Source: Bordetella parapertussis (GTDB taxonomy: Bacteria > Pseudomonadota > Gammaproteobacteria > Burkholderiales > SG8-41). Taken from it: DNA of 57,288 nucleotides. Below the pieces are notes generated by a model. It worked only from the letters and a program-made list of their open reading frames with translations. It did no database searches and was not told the origin of the DNA. Positions 36,801 through 46,907 of the stretch are shown here, piece by piece. Location of the stretch: assembly GCA_945864585.1 (NCBI GenBank), contig CAMBCF010000014.1:1-57288 (forward strand), in the 5' to 3' direction. The translations under genes and the position numbers were made by a program. Each line of letters starts with the position of its first letter. Position 1 is the first letter of the stretch.

Positions 36801-36916
36801 CGTAGGTTGGGCTGAATGAAATGAAGCCCAACACAATGATCCCACGCGAAACGCAAATGTCGTCGAATAATTGGCGCTGTTGATGTTGGGCTTCGCAAGC
36901 TCAGCCCAACCTACAC
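36801..36916. repeat. Paired palindromic REP-like element
   Basis: The left part, CGTAGGTTGGGCT to AGCCCAAC (36801-36834), and the right part, GTTGGGCT to AGCCCAACCTAC (36885-36914), are inverted copies of each other. Each is itself a hairpin with arms GTTGGGCT and AGCCCAAC. Elements with this core recur between genes in many proteobacteria. It occupies most of the gap between the small cysteine protein and fahA, so the stretch has no other gene. Confidence 0.75.
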
Positions 36917-36948
36917 GTAAATTCTTTCGGCCGTACAAAAGAAAGTGA

Positions 36949-38289
36949 CTAGCCGCCGGGCTGCCCCGCCACCATCCGCGCACAACAATCCCCAAACCCG
37001 ATCGGCGCATACCCGGCACGCCGCCCATGCGCGCGCAGGATGATGTCGTCGCCATCCTCCACCCAGCGGCGGATTTCGCCCGAGGCGAGCGTGAGGTCGC
37101 GGGTGCCGTCGAAGGACAACTCGGCGATGCTGCCGTAGTTCTCCGGCGTGGGGCCGCTGATGGTGCCGGAGCCAAAGAGGTCACCGGGTTCGAGGTTGCA
37201 GCCGCCGCAGGTGTGATGCGCCACCATTTGCGCCACCGTCCAGTAGAGGTGTTTGGTGTTGCTGACGGATATGCGCTGCGGTGGCGCACCTTTGGCGCGC
37301 ATGCCTGCGGTGCAGATCAGCACTTCGATTTCAAGATCGAGTGCGCCGCTACGTTGATCGGCGTCGTCCCATAGATAATCCAGCGGCCTGGGGTCCCCCA
37401 CAGGTCGCGCCGGCTGTGCGATGCGAAACGGCGCCAACGCTTCGGGCGTGACCATCCACAGCGAAATGGTGGTACCGAAATTCTTCGACAGGAACGGTCC
37501 CAAGGGCGCGGATTCCCAGCGTTGTATGTCACGCGCTGACCAGTCATTCAACATGCAGTAGCCGTAGATATGCTCGCCGGCCTGGTCGATGGGTATTGCC
37601 TCGCCCCAGGCATTGCCATTACCGAGCCAGATGCCAAGTTCGAGTTCGAAATCCATTTTCTGGCATGGCCCGAAGCTGGGCAGTTGCTCGCCGTCCACCA
37701 CGCGCTGGCCGTTAGGCCGGCGTACTGCCACGCCGGTCGCACGCACCGTGGAAGCGCGGCTGTGATAGGCCACCGGCACGTATTTGTAATTCGGATTCAG
37801 CGGCGGATTCGCGCCGCGGCGCTTGCCGCCGTTTTCGGCGTGCGTGATGCCGGCGAAAAAATCGGTAAAGGCGCCGATCTTTGCCGGCACATGCAGCGCG
37901 CAAGCGGCGGCCTTGTGCAGCAGCTGGGCGGCGAGCGGTTTGGCGCGTGCTGATTCGGCCGTGCCTTCGGCCAGCAACGCCGAGACTTGTTTACGCAGCG
38001 CGGCGCGCGGGCCTGCGCCCAATGCCATCAAATCATTCAGCGTTGAAGCGCTGGCGGCGCGCGCGGCTGCTTCGGCGTCGCCGGAAAAAAGTTTCGCTTC
38101 GCACGCGGCTTTGAGATCAAACACCTCGTCGCCGATGGCGACGCCGCCGCGCGGCGTATCACCCTCTGCGGGTGTCGCGCTGAACACGCCCAGCGGTAAA
38201 TTCTGCAGCGGAAAATCACCATGGCCATTGGCGCTGGCGACCCAGCTTTTGCGTTTGGCGTCGTGGGTTTCGTCGATGGTAATAGTCAT
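36949..38289 (-). CDS. fahA: Fumarylacetoacetase
   Basis: This 446-residue enzyme splits fumarylacetoacetate into fumarate and acetoacetate at the end of tyrosine and homogentisate breakdown. Family blocks are LPLGVFS, VPVAYHSRAST, MDFELELGIWLG, YCMLNDWSARDIQRWE and CNLEPGDLFGSGTISGP, which carry the catalytic His and the metal ligands. The usual partner hmgA is not in the window. It lies 65 bp downstream of ccmI on the same strand and could be read from the ccm transcript, or have its own promoter. Confidence 0.94.
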   Translation of the reverse strand: MTITIDETHDAKRKSWVASANGHGDFPLQNLPLGVFSATPAEGDTPRGGVAIGDEVFDLKAACEAKLFSGDAEAAARAASASTLNDLMALGAGPRAALRKQVSALLAEGTAESARAKPLAAQLLHKAAACALHVPAKIGAFTDFFAGITHAENGGKRRGANPPLNPNYKYVPVAYHSRASTVRATGVAVRRPNGQRVVDGEQLPSFGPCQKMDFELELGIWLGNGNAWGEAIPIDQAGEHIYGYCMLNDWSARDIQRWESAPLGPFLSKNFGTTISLWMVTPEALAPFRIAQPARPVGDPRPLDYLWDDADQRSGALDLEIEVLICTAGMRAKGAPPQRISVSNTKHLYWTVAQMVAHHTCGGCNLEPGDLFGSGTISGPTPENYGSIAELSFDGTRDLTLASGEIRRWVEDGDDIILRAHGRRAGYAPIGFGDCCARMVAGQPGG

Positions 38290-38354
38290 CGCTTTCCTTT
38301 TCTAAATAATTGTTCCTGGCGCAGCGCCTTTCGCCTTGTGCGGCCTTACCTACG

Positions 38355-39623
38355 TCACTGCACTTCGGTATCGATGCTTAGCGTAATGTTTTTCGCGGTA
38401 TTGTTCACGGGCTTGGTCGCGCCCTGCAAATCGCCCGGCTGTGGCATGGCGTTGCCGCTTTTCGAGATGCGTGCGCCGATGATCACTTGCGGTGCACTCG
38501 ACAGACGCGCCGCCGGGTTCATCGCCATGCTGTCATCCAGTGTGAATGTCAGCGGCAATTCGCTCGCCTTTTTGCGCAGTATGGCAAGCGGCATGCGCGA
38601 GCCTTCGGCGGCGCGGGCGAAGATAAACACCGTGTCATTGGGCGCGACCTTCGCCGTCAACGCGGGCGCCAGCGACACTGTGCCGCTGACACCTTTGCCG
38701 GACGCCGCTGGCGCCGTCATCGGTTTGTCCGCAACGACCGCCACTTTGGGCGCGCCAGCACCGGCCAGGCCGCGCGCTTCGGCGATGCTGGCCTGCACAT
38801 TGCGCGCCATTTCCGTATCGGGCGGCGCCAGCGTCGCCAGTTTTTCCCAATACTTGAGTGCCTCCGCGTAATTCTTTTTATCGAAGGCGATAGTCCCCGC
38901 GAGCGCCAGCGACTTGGCGTGATCCGGATCGATTTTCAGCGCGCGCATGATCAGCGCTTCGGGTTCGCCTTGCAGATTTTGCCCGCGCGCCATCGCCATC
39001 GCATCGGCGTAATCGGCCAGCAAATGCGCATTGTCGGGCACGCGCTCCACCGCTTTGCCGTAGGCGGCGGCGGCATCCTCATAGCGGCCCATCACCGCGT
39101 ACGAGCGTGCAAGCATCGCCCAGCCCTGCGCATCGTCGGGGTTTTGCTTCATGCGTTCGGCGAGCTTCGCCACCATGCCCTCGATTTGTTCGGCACTGAG
39201 GCCCTTCCCGCTATTGGCGCTGCCGTGGGGCGGAGCCGCAAGCGGCGCCAGCGCACGCGGCGTGCCCACCGCAAAATAAAGCCCGACGGCCAGCAGCGGC
39301 ACCGCAACGCCCACCAGCATGGCGGGCAGGCGGCTGGCCGGCAGTGTGCTCACCGCTGTGGCGGTCGGCGCAACATCATCCAGCAACCGCCGCTCCAGTT
39401 CGACGCGCGCATGCTGGTATTGCGCTTCGCTTAACGTGCCCGCAATTCGGTCGGCCTCAAGTTCCTGTTGCTGATCGCTATACACCGCGACATTGAGCGC
39501 ATTGTTCGCATCTTGTGCATGGCCGGCAACGCCGGCCGGGTTGCGGCGCCGGCACAACGGCGGCAACACGAATATCAGCGCAACAACAATCAGTAGCGCC
39601 GCGACTATCCAGAAAATAGTCAT
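38355..39623 (-). CDS. ccmI: Cytochrome c biogenesis protein CcmI
   Basis: The 422-residue protein has two N-terminal membrane helices with a loop between them (MTIFWIVAALLIVVALIFVL and the segment near LPAMLVGVAVPLLAVGLYF). A TPR domain follows, with YAVMGRYEDAAAAYGKA and NYAEALKYWEKLA, and then a periplasmic C-terminal beta domain. CcmI holds apocytochromes for the heme ligation step. Its start overlaps the end of ccmH by 4 bases, so it is translated with it. It is the last of the ccm genes. Confidence 0.93.
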   Translation of the reverse strand: MTIFWIVAALLIVVALIFVLPPLCRRRNPAGVAGHAQDANNALNVAVYSDQQQELEADRIAGTLSEAQYQHARVELERRLLDDVAPTATAVSTLPASRLPAMLVGVAVPLLAVGLYFAVGTPRALAPLAAPPHGSANSGKGLSAEQIEGMVAKLAERMKQNPDDAQGWAMLARSYAVMGRYEDAAAAYGKAVERVPDNAHLLADYADAMAMARGQNLQGEPEALIMRALKIDPDHAKSLALAGTIAFDKKNYAEALKYWEKLATLAPPDTEMARNVQASIAEARGLAGAGAPKVAVVADKPMTAPAASGKGVSGTVSLAPALTAKVAPNDTVFIFARAAEGSRMPLAILRKKASELPLTFTLDDSMAMNPAARLSSAPQVIIGARISKSGNAMPQPGDLQGATKPVNNTAKNITLSIDTEVQ

Positions 39624-40081
39624 CGGCGATCCGCGGCGCCGCTATCGAGTAAGTCAGCGGCACGCGCACGCTCGTCCGCAGTGAGCGCCGGCATCACTGC
39701 AACCGCGGCGCGGCGTCGCAGTCGCACAAACAACGCGATCAGCCCCGCCAGCAGCAGCAAGCCCGGCGCGAACCACAGCAACAGTGTGGTTGCTTTCAGC
39801 GGCGGCCGATACAGCACAAAATCACCATAGCGTTCGGTCATAAACGCGAGCACATCTTTTTCACTGGCGCCTTGCTGCAATTTTTCGCGCACCTGATTCT
39901 TTAAATCAACCGCAAGATCGGCGTTTGAATCGGCGATCGACTGGTTCTGGCATACCAGGCAACGCAATTCTGCGGACAGCGCCTGCACGCGGTGTTCAAG
40001 CGCGGCGTCAGCGGCGGCGTGCACAGGCGCTATGCAGTATGCAAAAAATATGAATAAAAACAGATAGTTACGCATTAGCAT
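39620..40081 (-). CDS. ccmH: Cytochrome c biogenesis protein CcmH (CcmL type)
   Basis: This 153-residue protein has a signal peptide or helix, then the redox motif LRCLVCQNQSIADSNA, then a second helix near LLLWFAPGLLLLAGLIALFV. CcmH reduces the apocytochrome cysteines before heme is attached. It overlaps ccmG by 14 bases at its start and ccmI by 4 at its end. It is the short, CcmL-type form; the TPR half is encoded by the separate ccmI. Confidence 0.95.
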   Translation of the reverse strand: MLMRNYLFLFIFFAYCIAPVHAAADAALEHRVQALSAELRCLVCQNQSIADSNADLAVDLKNQVREKLQQGASEKDVLAFMTERYGDFVLYRPPLKATTLLLWFAPGLLLLAGLIALFVRLRRRAAVAVMPALTADERARAADLLDSGAADRR

Positions 40082-40598
40082 TCAGTTTTGCGACCAATGG
40101 CAGAATTTTTTCTTTGAGCACGGCGGGGGTGACCGGCCCGATTTGTTTGAAACGAATGATGCCCTGCTTGTCGATCACATAGGTTTCCGGCACGCCATAC
40201 ACGCCGTAGTCAATACCGATGCGTCCCCGCACATCGTACGCCGACAGCACGTACGGATCGCCAAATCGTTGCAGCCATGCGATGCCATCGGGGTGCTTGT
40301 CTTTGTAGTTAAGACCGTAAATCGGCACTGCACCGCTCTTCGCGAGCTCCATCAGCAGCGGATGTTCTTCACGGCACGATGCGCACCACGAGGCCCACAC
40401 GTTAAGCAGCCATACTTTGCCGGCCAGGTCTTTTTGCGAAAACGTCTTGTCCTGCGCGTGCAATTGCGGCAATTCAAACGGCGGCGCGGCTTTGCCGATC
40501 AGCGGCGACGGCACTTCACGCGGGTTGAGCGTAAGTCCCACACCGAGAAACACCGCCAATACCAGAAACAGGCCCAGCGGCCACAACCAGCGTTTCAT
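40068..40598 (-). CDS. ccmG: Thiol:disulfide interchange protein CcmG/DsbE
   Basis: This 176-residue membrane-anchored thioredoxin has an N-terminal anchor LWPLGLFLVLAVFLGVGLTL. The active-site motif is WASWCASCREEHP and the cis-proline region is GVYGVPETYVID. It keeps apocytochrome thiols reduced in the periplasm. It lies 5 bases from the end of ccmF and overlaps ccmH, in standard order. Confidence 0.96.
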   Translation of the reverse strand: MKRWLWPLGLFLVLAVFLGVGLTLNPREVPSPLIGKAAPPFELPQLHAQDKTFSQKDLAGKVWLLNVWASWCASCREEHPLLMELAKSGAVPIYGLNYKDKHPDGIAWLQRFGDPYVLSAYDVRGRIGIDYGVYGVPETYVIDKQGIIRFKQIGPVTPAVLKEKILPLVAKLNANA

Positions 40599-40602
40599 CG
40601 GG

Positions 40603-42594
40603 CTAACTCGCTACCGAGGCATTCGCCGCACCCGCAGCAGGCGCCGTTTCAGTTCGCGCGCGCGCCGCCACGCGATAACGCCGGTCGAGCACCGCCAGCA
40701 GCCCACCCAGCGCCATCAGCACACAGCCGCCCCAAATCCAATCGACGAACGGCTTGACCTGCACGCGCACCACCCACGCTTTGTCACCCACCTGCTCGCC
40801 CAGCGACACATACAAGTCGCGCGTGAAGCCGGTGTCGATAGCCGCTTCAGTCATGGGGTTTTTTTGCACGTTGTAGATGCGTTTTTCGGGATACATCTTG
40901 CTCAGCGATGACGCGCCACGCGTAACGGAGAAGGTGCCGCGTGCTGCTACATAGTTCGGCCCTTTTACATCCTCCACCGCATCGAAGCGGAAGGTGTAGC
41001 CGCCGAGTTCAACGGATTCGCCTGGCGCCAGCTTCACATCTTTCTCGGCCTCATAGCTCTTGACCATGGTCACGCCCACCACAAACACCGCCATGCCCGT
41101 ATGCGCCAGCAGCATGCCGTAGTAGCTGCGCGAATGCGCCCGCAGCTTCGCGCCCGCGTTCATGCCGGGCGCTTGCCTCACACGCGAAACCAAATTGCTG
41201 ACACTGCTGGCGACGATCCACAATGCCAGCAGTAAGCCAAAGCTCGCCAGCGGCGTCCATTGACCCATGGTCAGCGGCAACAGCAGCCCTCCCGCCAGCG
41301 ACACCGCAAACGCCCACCTCAGGCGCACCGCAAGTTCCGGCAGGCTGGCTTGCTTCCAGCGCGCCAGCGGCCCCACGCCCATCAGGAATAACGCCGGCGC
41401 CATCAGCGGCACGAACACGGTTTCAAAGTAGGGCGGGCCGACGGAAAGTTTGCCCAGCCCCAGCGCATCGAGAAATAACGGATACAGCGTGCCCAGAAAA
41501 ACCGAACCGGCGGCGACCACCAGCAACACATTGTTGGTGAGCAAAAATGATTCGCGCGACACCACCTCGAATTGCCCGCCCAGGCCTACGCGCTGTGCGC
41601 GCCACGCGAATAAGGTGAGCGAAGCGCCGATCACGATGACCAAAAACGCGAGTATGAATACGCCGCGTTTGGGGTCGGTGGCAAACGCATGCACCGACGT
41701 CAGCACGCCCGATCGCACCAGAAAAGTCCCGAGCAGCGACAGTGCAAAGGTAAAGATCGCCAGCAGCACGGTCCAGCTTTTAAAGGCGCCGCGTTTTTCC
41801 GTCACCGCCAATGAGTGAATAAGTGCGGTACCCATCAGCCACGGCATGAATGAGGCATTCTCAACCGGATCCCAGAACCACCAGCCGCCCCAGCCGAGTT
41901 CGTAATACGCCCACCAGCTGCCGAGCGCGATGCCGAGCGTCAAAAATATCCACGCGGTGGTGGTCCACGGCCGTGACCAGCGCGCCCACGTGGCGTCGAG
42001 CCGGCCCGACAGCAGCGCCGCGATGGCAAACGCAAACGCCACTGAAAATCCGACATAACCCATGTAGAGCATCGGCGGATGTATCACCATGCCGAAGTCC
42101 TGCAACAAGGGATTCAGATCGCGTCCGTCCATCGCCGCCGGCAGCAGCCGGTCAAACGGGTTCGAGGTAAACAGCGTAAAGCTCAAAAATCCTACGCTGA
42201 TCAGCCCCAGCACCCCCAGCACGCGCGCAACGATGTCGTTGGGCAGATGGCTGCTGAACACACTCACCGCCATCGTCCACAGCGACAGCATCAACATCCA
42301 CAACAACAGCGAGCCTTCGTGACCGCCCCACACCGCGGCAATGCGGTACTGCAAGGGCAGGGCGGAGTTGGAGTTCGAGGCCACATACAGCACAGAAAAA
42401 TCGTTGGTCACAAACGAATACGTCAACCAGCCGAATGCGATAGCGATGAACACGAACTGTCCCTGCGCCGCGGGCCGCGCCAGATTCATCCACGATGACG
42501 CGCCGCGTGCTGCGCCCGCCAGCGGCAGCGTGCCTTGTGCGAGCGCCAGCAGCAGCGCGAGGATGAGTGCGAATTGACCGAGTTCTGGAATCAT
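40603..42594 (-). CDS. ccmF: Heme lyase CcmF
   Basis: This 663-residue membrane protein has many helices and carries the WWD heme-handling motif [19 protein letters not shown] in a periplasmic loop. Conserved histidines flank it. It attaches heme from CcmE to apocytochrome c. Its start overlaps the stop of ccmE by 4 bases (ATGA). It is of the expected length. Confidence 0.97.
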   Translation of the reverse strand: MIPELGQFALILALLLALAQGTLPLAGAARGASSWMNLARPAAQGQFVFIAIAFGWLTYSFVTNDFSVLYVASNSNSALPLQYRIAAVWGGHEGSLLLWMLMLSLWTMAVSVFSSHLPNDIVARVLGVLGLISVGFLSFTLFTSNPFDRLLPAAMDGRDLNPLLQDFGMVIHPPMLYMGYVGFSVAFAFAIAALLSGRLDATWARWSRPWTTTAWIFLTLGIALGSWWAYYELGWGGWWFWDPVENASFMPWLMGTALIHSLAVTEKRGAFKSWTVLLAIFTFALSLLGTFLVRSGVLTSVHAFATDPKRGVFILAFLVIVIGASLTLFAWRAQRVGLGGQFEVVSRESFLLTNNVLLVVAAGSVFLGTLYPLFLDALGLGKLSVGPPYFETVFVPLMAPALFLMGVGPLARWKQASLPELAVRLRWAFAVSLAGGLLLPLTMGQWTPLASFGLLLALWIVASSVSNLVSRVRQAPGMNAGAKLRAHSRSYYGMLLAHTGMAVFVVGVTMVKSYEAEKDVKLAPGESVELGGYTFRFDAVEDVKGPNYVAARGTFSVTRGASSLSKMYPEKRIYNVQKNPMTEAAIDTGFTRDLYVSLGEQVGDKAWVVRVQVKPFVDWIWGGCVLMALGGLLAVLDRRYRVAARARTETAPAAGAANASVAS

Positions 42595-43076
42595 CGATTG
42601 GGCGCTCCGGCTTTTGGTGGTGAATCGACCAGGGTGCGCGCTGCCTTTTCATTGGTGGCCTGCGCTTTTTTAACCGCATCAGCCGCTTCGGGCGGCATGT
42701 AGTTCTCGTCGTGCTTGGCCAGCACCTCGCTTGCCACAAACAGGCCATTTTCAAGCCGTCCCTGCGTCACCACACCCTTGCCTTCGCGAAATAGATCCGG
42801 CAGCAAGCCCTTGTACGCCACGGGGATGCTCTTGGCGGTGTCGGTAACGACGAAATGCACGGTGACGCCGTCGGGCTGCCGCTTGACGCTGCCGCTTTCA
42901 ACCATGCCGCCGACGCGAAACGCACGCCCCTGCGGCGCCTCGTTCGCGGCCACCTGCGACGGGGTGAAGAAAAATACCAGATTCTGCTGAATCGCCGATA
43001 ACACCAGCGCGGCGGCAATCGCCAGTCCGGCGACGCCGGCGACGATCAAGGCCATGCGGCGATGACGCGGTTTCAT
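42591..43076 (-). CDS. ccmE: Heme chaperone CcmE
   Basis: This 161-residue protein has an N-terminal membrane anchor and an OB-like beta barrel. The heme-linking motif is [11 protein letters not shown], in which the His binds heme covalently and the Tyr helps. The flexible C-terminal tail is present. ATG 43076 overlaps the ccmD stop. Confidence 0.96.
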   Translation of the reverse strand: MKPRHRRMALIVAGVAGLAIAAALVLSAIQQNLVFFFTPSQVAANEAPQGRAFRVGGMVESGSVKRQPDGVTVHFVVTDTAKSIPVAYKGLLPDLFREGKGVVTQGRLENGLFVASEVLAKHDENYMPPEAADAVKKAQATNEKAARTLVDSPPKAGAPNR

Positions 43077-43219
43077 GTGGATTTGCCTGCCGCGCGGCTA
43101 CGCAGCGCCAATGCCAGCAGCTCCAGCGCGATCAACGCAAATGTTACCGCATACGAACCCCACACATAAAGCCCTTTGCCGCCCATCGTGAAAAACTCAC
43201 TTGCGCTGCCCCAGTTCAT
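43073..43219 (-). CDS. ccmD: Heme exporter CcmD
   Basis: This 48-codon gene lies between ccmC and ccmE. It starts [20 protein letters not shown] and then has one membrane helix ([17 protein letters not shown]) and a basic tail RSRAAGKST, as in CcmD. It helps release holo-CcmE from the CcmABC complex. Its ATG overlaps the ccmC stop and its stop overlaps the ccmE start. Confidence 0.93.
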   Translation of the reverse strand: MNWGSASEFFTMGGKGLYVWGSYAVTFALIALELLALALRSRAAGKST

Positions 43220-43986
43220 TTTTGCTTTCCCAGATAATCAGCAACCCAATCGCTGCGCCGCTCGCGTTCAAGGATGATACAGCGCACGCGCCACAACGAC
43301 ACGGCAATCGCATACATCCAGCACGCCAGCACCATCACCATCATGCCCGCGAACATGGTCATCGCCATGGTGGGCGCGCTGTTCAGGCTCACCGACGAAC
43401 CTTGATGCAGGGTGTTCCACCACTGCACAGAAAAATAAATAATGGGGATGTTGATCACGCCGACCAGCGCCAGCACCGCACCCGCCTTATCCGCGCGCCG
43501 CGGGTCGTCTATCGCCGCCTGCAGCGCCATGAAGCCGAAATACAAAAACAGCAGCAGCAGTTCGGAGGTAAGCCGCGCATCCCACACCCACCACGTGCCC
43601 CACGTCGGCTTGCCCCACAACGCGCCCGACCACAGCGCGATAAATGTGAACAGCGCGCCGGTCGGCGCCAGCGCGCTTGCCATCATGCCCGACAGCCTTG
43701 TGTTGAACGCGAGGCCCACGCCCGCCCAGAACGCCATCATCAGATAAATGAACATCGACATCCATGCCGCCGGCACATGGATGAAAATGATGCGATACGA
43801 CTCGCCCTGCTGCGCGTCGGTGGGTGCGACAAAAAATCCTATGTACATGCCCACCGCGAACAGCACCGCAGCGATTGTGGCGAACCACGGCGCCAGCGCA
43901 CCGGCCAGCGGAAAAAACGTTTGCGGCGAGGCGTACTTGAACCAATTGACACCTTGAATTGCGGTTTGCGGTGTAGCGCTCGACAT
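43216..43986 (-). CDS. ccmC: Heme exporter CcmC
   Basis: This 256-residue six-helix protein carries the WWD motif GTWWVWDARLTSELLL, with histidines in the flanking loops. It loads heme onto CcmE with CcmAB. Its stop overlaps ccmD as ATGA. An 86-bp gap separates it from ccmB, with no hairpin seen, so it is probably still in the same transcript. Confidence 0.96.
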   Translation of the reverse strand: MSSATPQTAIQGVNWFKYASPQTFFPLAGALAPWFATIAAVLFAVGMYIGFFVAPTDAQQGESYRIIFIHVPAAWMSMFIYLMMAFWAGVGLAFNTRLSGMMASALAPTGALFTFIALWSGALWGKPTWGTWWVWDARLTSELLLLFLYFGFMALQAAIDDPRRADKAGAVLALVGVINIPIIYFSVQWWNTLHQGSSVSLNSAPTMAMTMFAGMMVMVLACWMYAIAVSLWRVRCIILERERRSDWVADYLGKQK

Positions 43987-44072
43987 GGCGCGGTGTGCGT
44001 AGGGGTGGTGCGATTCGGGGGGCTAAGTTTAAAGCAATTTTACAGCGCCGGAGGTATAACGTAAGTGTTTGT

Positions 44073-44741
44073 TTATTCGTAAGAAATTCTTAGGGCAGTG
44101 GAGATTGCCCAGGGCGCGAGCGACAGCGCCGCCAGCGACAGCGCCGCCAGTAGCAGCAAATACGGCTGCGCAGTGAGCCCCACGGCAGTGGCTTCGACCG
44201 CCAGCGAACCGAGTATCAGCACCGGCGCGTACAGTGGCAATACCAGCAATGCCAGCAGCACGCCACCGCCGCGCAAGCCCAAGGTCAGCGCTGCGCCGAT
44301 GGCGCCGATCAAACTCAGGCTCGGGGTGCCGAGCGCGAGTGCCAGCGCCAGCACCGCCAGCGCATCGGCCGGCAAGCCAAACTGCAAGCCCAGCAACGGT
44401 GCGATCAACACCAGCGGCAGATTCGCCGCAATCCAGTGCGCTATCACTTTGGCAATCACAATCACGGACAACGGCGTGGCGGCGAGCAACATCTGCTCCA
44501 AGGTGCCATCGGCGTAATCACTCGCAAACAGCCGCGATAACGCCAGCATAGACGCGAGCAGCGCTGCCACCCACACCACACCCGGCCCGATGGCGCGCAA
44601 CAGTTGCGGCTCCGGGCCGATACCCAGCGGAAATAAACTGGCGACGATCACAAAAAAAATCACCGCGCTGAATACATCGCTGCGACGCCGCCAGGCGAGC
44701 GTGAGATCGCGGCCGATCACGCTGCGCATCACGCTTAGCAT
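44073..44741 (-). CDS. ccmB: Heme exporter ABC permease CcmB
   Basis: This 222-residue membrane protein of six helices is the ABC permease partner of CcmA. Conserved pieces are VIGRDLTLAWRRRSD, FASDYADGTLEQMLL and the late LGTPSLSLIGAIGAALTL. I place the start at ATG 44741, overlapping the ccmA stop as ATGCTAA; an open frame reaches 11 codons further upstream but only within ccmA. Confidence 0.95.
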   Translation of the reverse strand: MLSVMRSVIGRDLTLAWRRRSDVFSAVIFFVIVASLFPLGIGPEPQLLRAIGPGVVWVAALLASMLALSRLFASDYADGTLEQMLLAATPLSVIVIAKVIAHWIAANLPLVLIAPLLGLQFGLPADALAVLALALALGTPSLSLIGAIGAALTLGLRGGGVLLALLVLPLYAPVLILGSLAVEATAVGLTAQPYLLLLAALSLAALSLAPWAISTALRISYE

Positions 44742-45373
44742 GCGGCCTGCGCCACGTCGCTCAGATCGACGCACTGGGTTACGCGCGCGCGGATGGTGGC
44801 ATCCTGATGGGTGGTAAAAACTACACTGCCGCCGCCATCGATGTGGGCCAGAATTAATCCTTCAAGGTGGCTCACTGCGGCCACATCAAGTGCTGCAAAC
44901 GGCTCATCGAGTAGCCACAGCGGCGCATGCATGGAAAGCGCCAACCGCGCCAGCGCAGAGCGACGCTTTTGTCCTTGTGACAATGCGCGCACCGGCAACT
45001 GCGAACAAGCGGCCAGACCAAACGCCGCCAGCGCTTCGCTTGCAGCCGCGTTCGCAGCCGGGCGGCAGGCGAGCGCGCACGCCAGCTGCAGGTTTTCTGT
45101 CGCTGAAAGATCATCCTGAAGCGCGTTGGCGTGCCCTATGTACACGACCTCGCGCCAGTAGCTCTCGCGCAGCTCGCGCAGGGTCTCGCCGCGCCAGCGC
45201 ACCTCGCCCCCGTCGGCTGTGCCCAAACCGCAGAGGATGCGCAGCAAACTTGTCTTGCCGCTGCCGTTCGCCCCCGCCACATGCAGCAGTCCGCGCGCTT
45301 CGAGCTTGAACGACACGCCGCGAAACAGCGTGCGATCGCCGCGTGTGCAGGCGAGGTTGCTTACCTCGAGCAT
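44735..45373 (-). CDS. ccmA: Heme exporter ABC ATPase CcmA
   Basis: This 212-residue ATPase has Walker A in VAGANGSGKTSLLRI, the signature ALSQGQKRRSALARL and Walker B in LWLLDEPFAALD, ending with the H-loop TTHQ. It powers release of heme-CcmE. It starts 3 bases after comM ends, so comM and the ccm genes are probably transcribed together. It overlaps ccmB. Confidence 0.95.
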   Translation of the reverse strand: MLEVSNLACTRGDRTLFRGVSFKLEARGLLHVAGANGSGKTSLLRILCGLGTADGGEVRWRGETLRELRESYWREVVYIGHANALQDDLSATENLQLACALACRPAANAAASEALAAFGLAACSQLPVRALSQGQKRRSALARLALSMHAPLWLLDEPFAALDVAAVSHLEGLILAHIDGGGSVVFTTHQDATIRARVTQCVDLSDVAQAAC

Positions 45374-45376
45374 GCG

Positions 45377-46873
45377 CTAACCACGCTCAAACCGGCGATA
45401 CTGAATCGCCTCGGCCACGTGCGCAGCACCGATGGTGGTTACGCCGGCGAGGTCGGCAATGGTGCGCGCCACCTTGAGGATGCGGTGATATGCGCGCGCC
45501 GATAGCCCCATGCGGCTGATCGCCTGCTTGAGCAAGGTTTCGCCGTTCGCGTCGGGCACGCAGTGTTTATCGATGTCGCGCGTGCTGAGTTGTGCATTGG
45601 GTTTGTGCTGCCGCGTGAGCGCGTGCTCACGCGCAGCCGTGACGCGCACGCGCACCGCCGGGGATGCATCGCCCTGCGCTTGCCGCGTCATGTCTTCCTG
45701 TGGCAGCGCAGGCACTTCGATTTGTAGATCGATGCGATCCAGCAGCGGTCCGGAGATGCGCGAACGGTAGCGCGCGACCTGATCGGGTGTGCAGCGGCAT
45801 TTGCCGCTGTGATGGCCGAGGTAGCCGCAGGGGCACGGGTTCATCGCCGCAATCAACTGGAAGCGCGCCGGAAATTCCGCCTGCCGCGCCGCGCGCGATA
45901 CCATAATGCGGCCGGATTCGAGCGGTTCGCGCAGCACTTCGAGCACGCTGCGCTGGAATTCCGGTAGTTCATCCAAAAATAACACGCCGTGCATGGCCAT
46001 CGAGATTTCGCCGGGTCGCGGATTGCTGCCACCGCCGACCAGCGCCACGCCCGATGCGGTGTGATGCGGCGCGCGATAGGGGCGCTGCTTCCATCGCGAC
46101 ACATCAAAGCCGGCGCTGCCGAGCGATTGCATGGCCGCCGATTCGAGCGCCTCCTGCTGCGTCATCGGCGGCAGGATGCCCGGCAGGCGCGAAGCCAGCA
46201 TGGTCTTGCCGGTGCCGGGCGGGCCGACCATCAGCAGGCTGTGTCCGCCGGCGGCGGCAATTTCAAGCGCGCGCTTGGCGTGCGCCTGGCCTTTCACATC
46301 CAGCAGATCGGCGTACGCAATCTCGCTCGTGACCGGTTCACTTTGATACGGCCGCAATTTTTCCTGCCCGCACAAATGCGCACACACCGCGAGCAAGGAT
46401 GGCGCGGCAAACACGGTGGCGTTTTCCACCAGCGCGGCTTCCGCCGCATTCTCCACCGGCAGCATGAATGCGCGGCCATCCTTTAGCGCGCCGAGCGTCA
46501 TCGCCAGCGCACCGCGCACCGGGCGCAGTGCGCCGGTCAGCGCGAGTTCACCGGCAAATTCATAGTCGTTGAGTTTGTCTGCGGGTATCTGTCCCGACGC
46601 CGCCAATATGCCCAGCGCGATCGGCAAATCAAGCCGGCCCGATTCCTTCGGCAGATCGGCGGGCGCAAGATTCACCGTAATACGCCGCATCGGAAATTCA
46701 AAGCGCGCGTGTTGCAGGGCCGCGCGCACACGATCCTTCGATTCCTTCACTTCGGCTTCGGGCAAACCGACGATGGTGAAGCTTGGCAAGCCGTTGGCCA
46801 GATGCACTTCCACGTCAACCGGCGGCGCATCAACGCCCGCGAGGGCGCGGCTGTGGAGAACGGCTAGGGACAT
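45377..46873 (-). CDS. comM: ComM/YifB-family Mg-chelatase-like AAA+ ATPase
   Basis: This 498-residue protein has an N-terminal Lon-like domain starting SLAVLHSRALAGVDAPPV and an AAA+ domain with Walker A in VGPPGTGKTMLASRLPGILPPM. It also has LFLDELPEFQRSVLE as Walker B and a C-terminal Mg-chelatase domain. ComM promotes branch migration during integration of transforming DNA. ATG 46873 gives the usual start; a longer open frame overlaps ubiK. It lies 3 bases before ccmA and 34 after ubiK. Confidence 0.94.
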   Translation of the reverse strand: MSLAVLHSRALAGVDAPPVDVEVHLANGLPSFTIVGLPEAEVKESKDRVRAALQHARFEFPMRRITVNLAPADLPKESGRLDLPIALGILAASGQIPADKLNDYEFAGELALTGALRPVRGALAMTLGALKDGRAFMLPVENAAEAALVENATVFAAPSLLAVCAHLCGQEKLRPYQSEPVTSEIAYADLLDVKGQAHAKRALEIAAAGGHSLLMVGPPGTGKTMLASRLPGILPPMTQQEALESAAMQSLGSAGFDVSRWKQRPYRAPHHTASGVALVGGGSNPRPGEISMAMHGVLFLDELPEFQRSVLEVLREPLESGRIMVSRAARQAEFPARFQLIAAMNPCPCGYLGHHSGKCRCTPDQVARYRSRISGPLLDRIDLQIEVPALPQEDMTRQAQGDASPAVRVRVTAAREHALTRQHKPNAQLSTRDIDKHCVPDANGETLLKQAISRMGLSARAYHRILKVARTIADLAGVTTIGAAHVAEAIQYRRFERG

Positions 46874-46907
46874 GCGCTGTGCGTCGCGAGTGAACAGGGC
46901 CTGCACT

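Noticed and set aside
40058-40072. 15-base match AAAAACAGATAGTTA shared with 31425-31439
   Set aside because: One copy is in the ccmH coding start and the other in the P460 upstream region. No flanking similarity, so likely chance.
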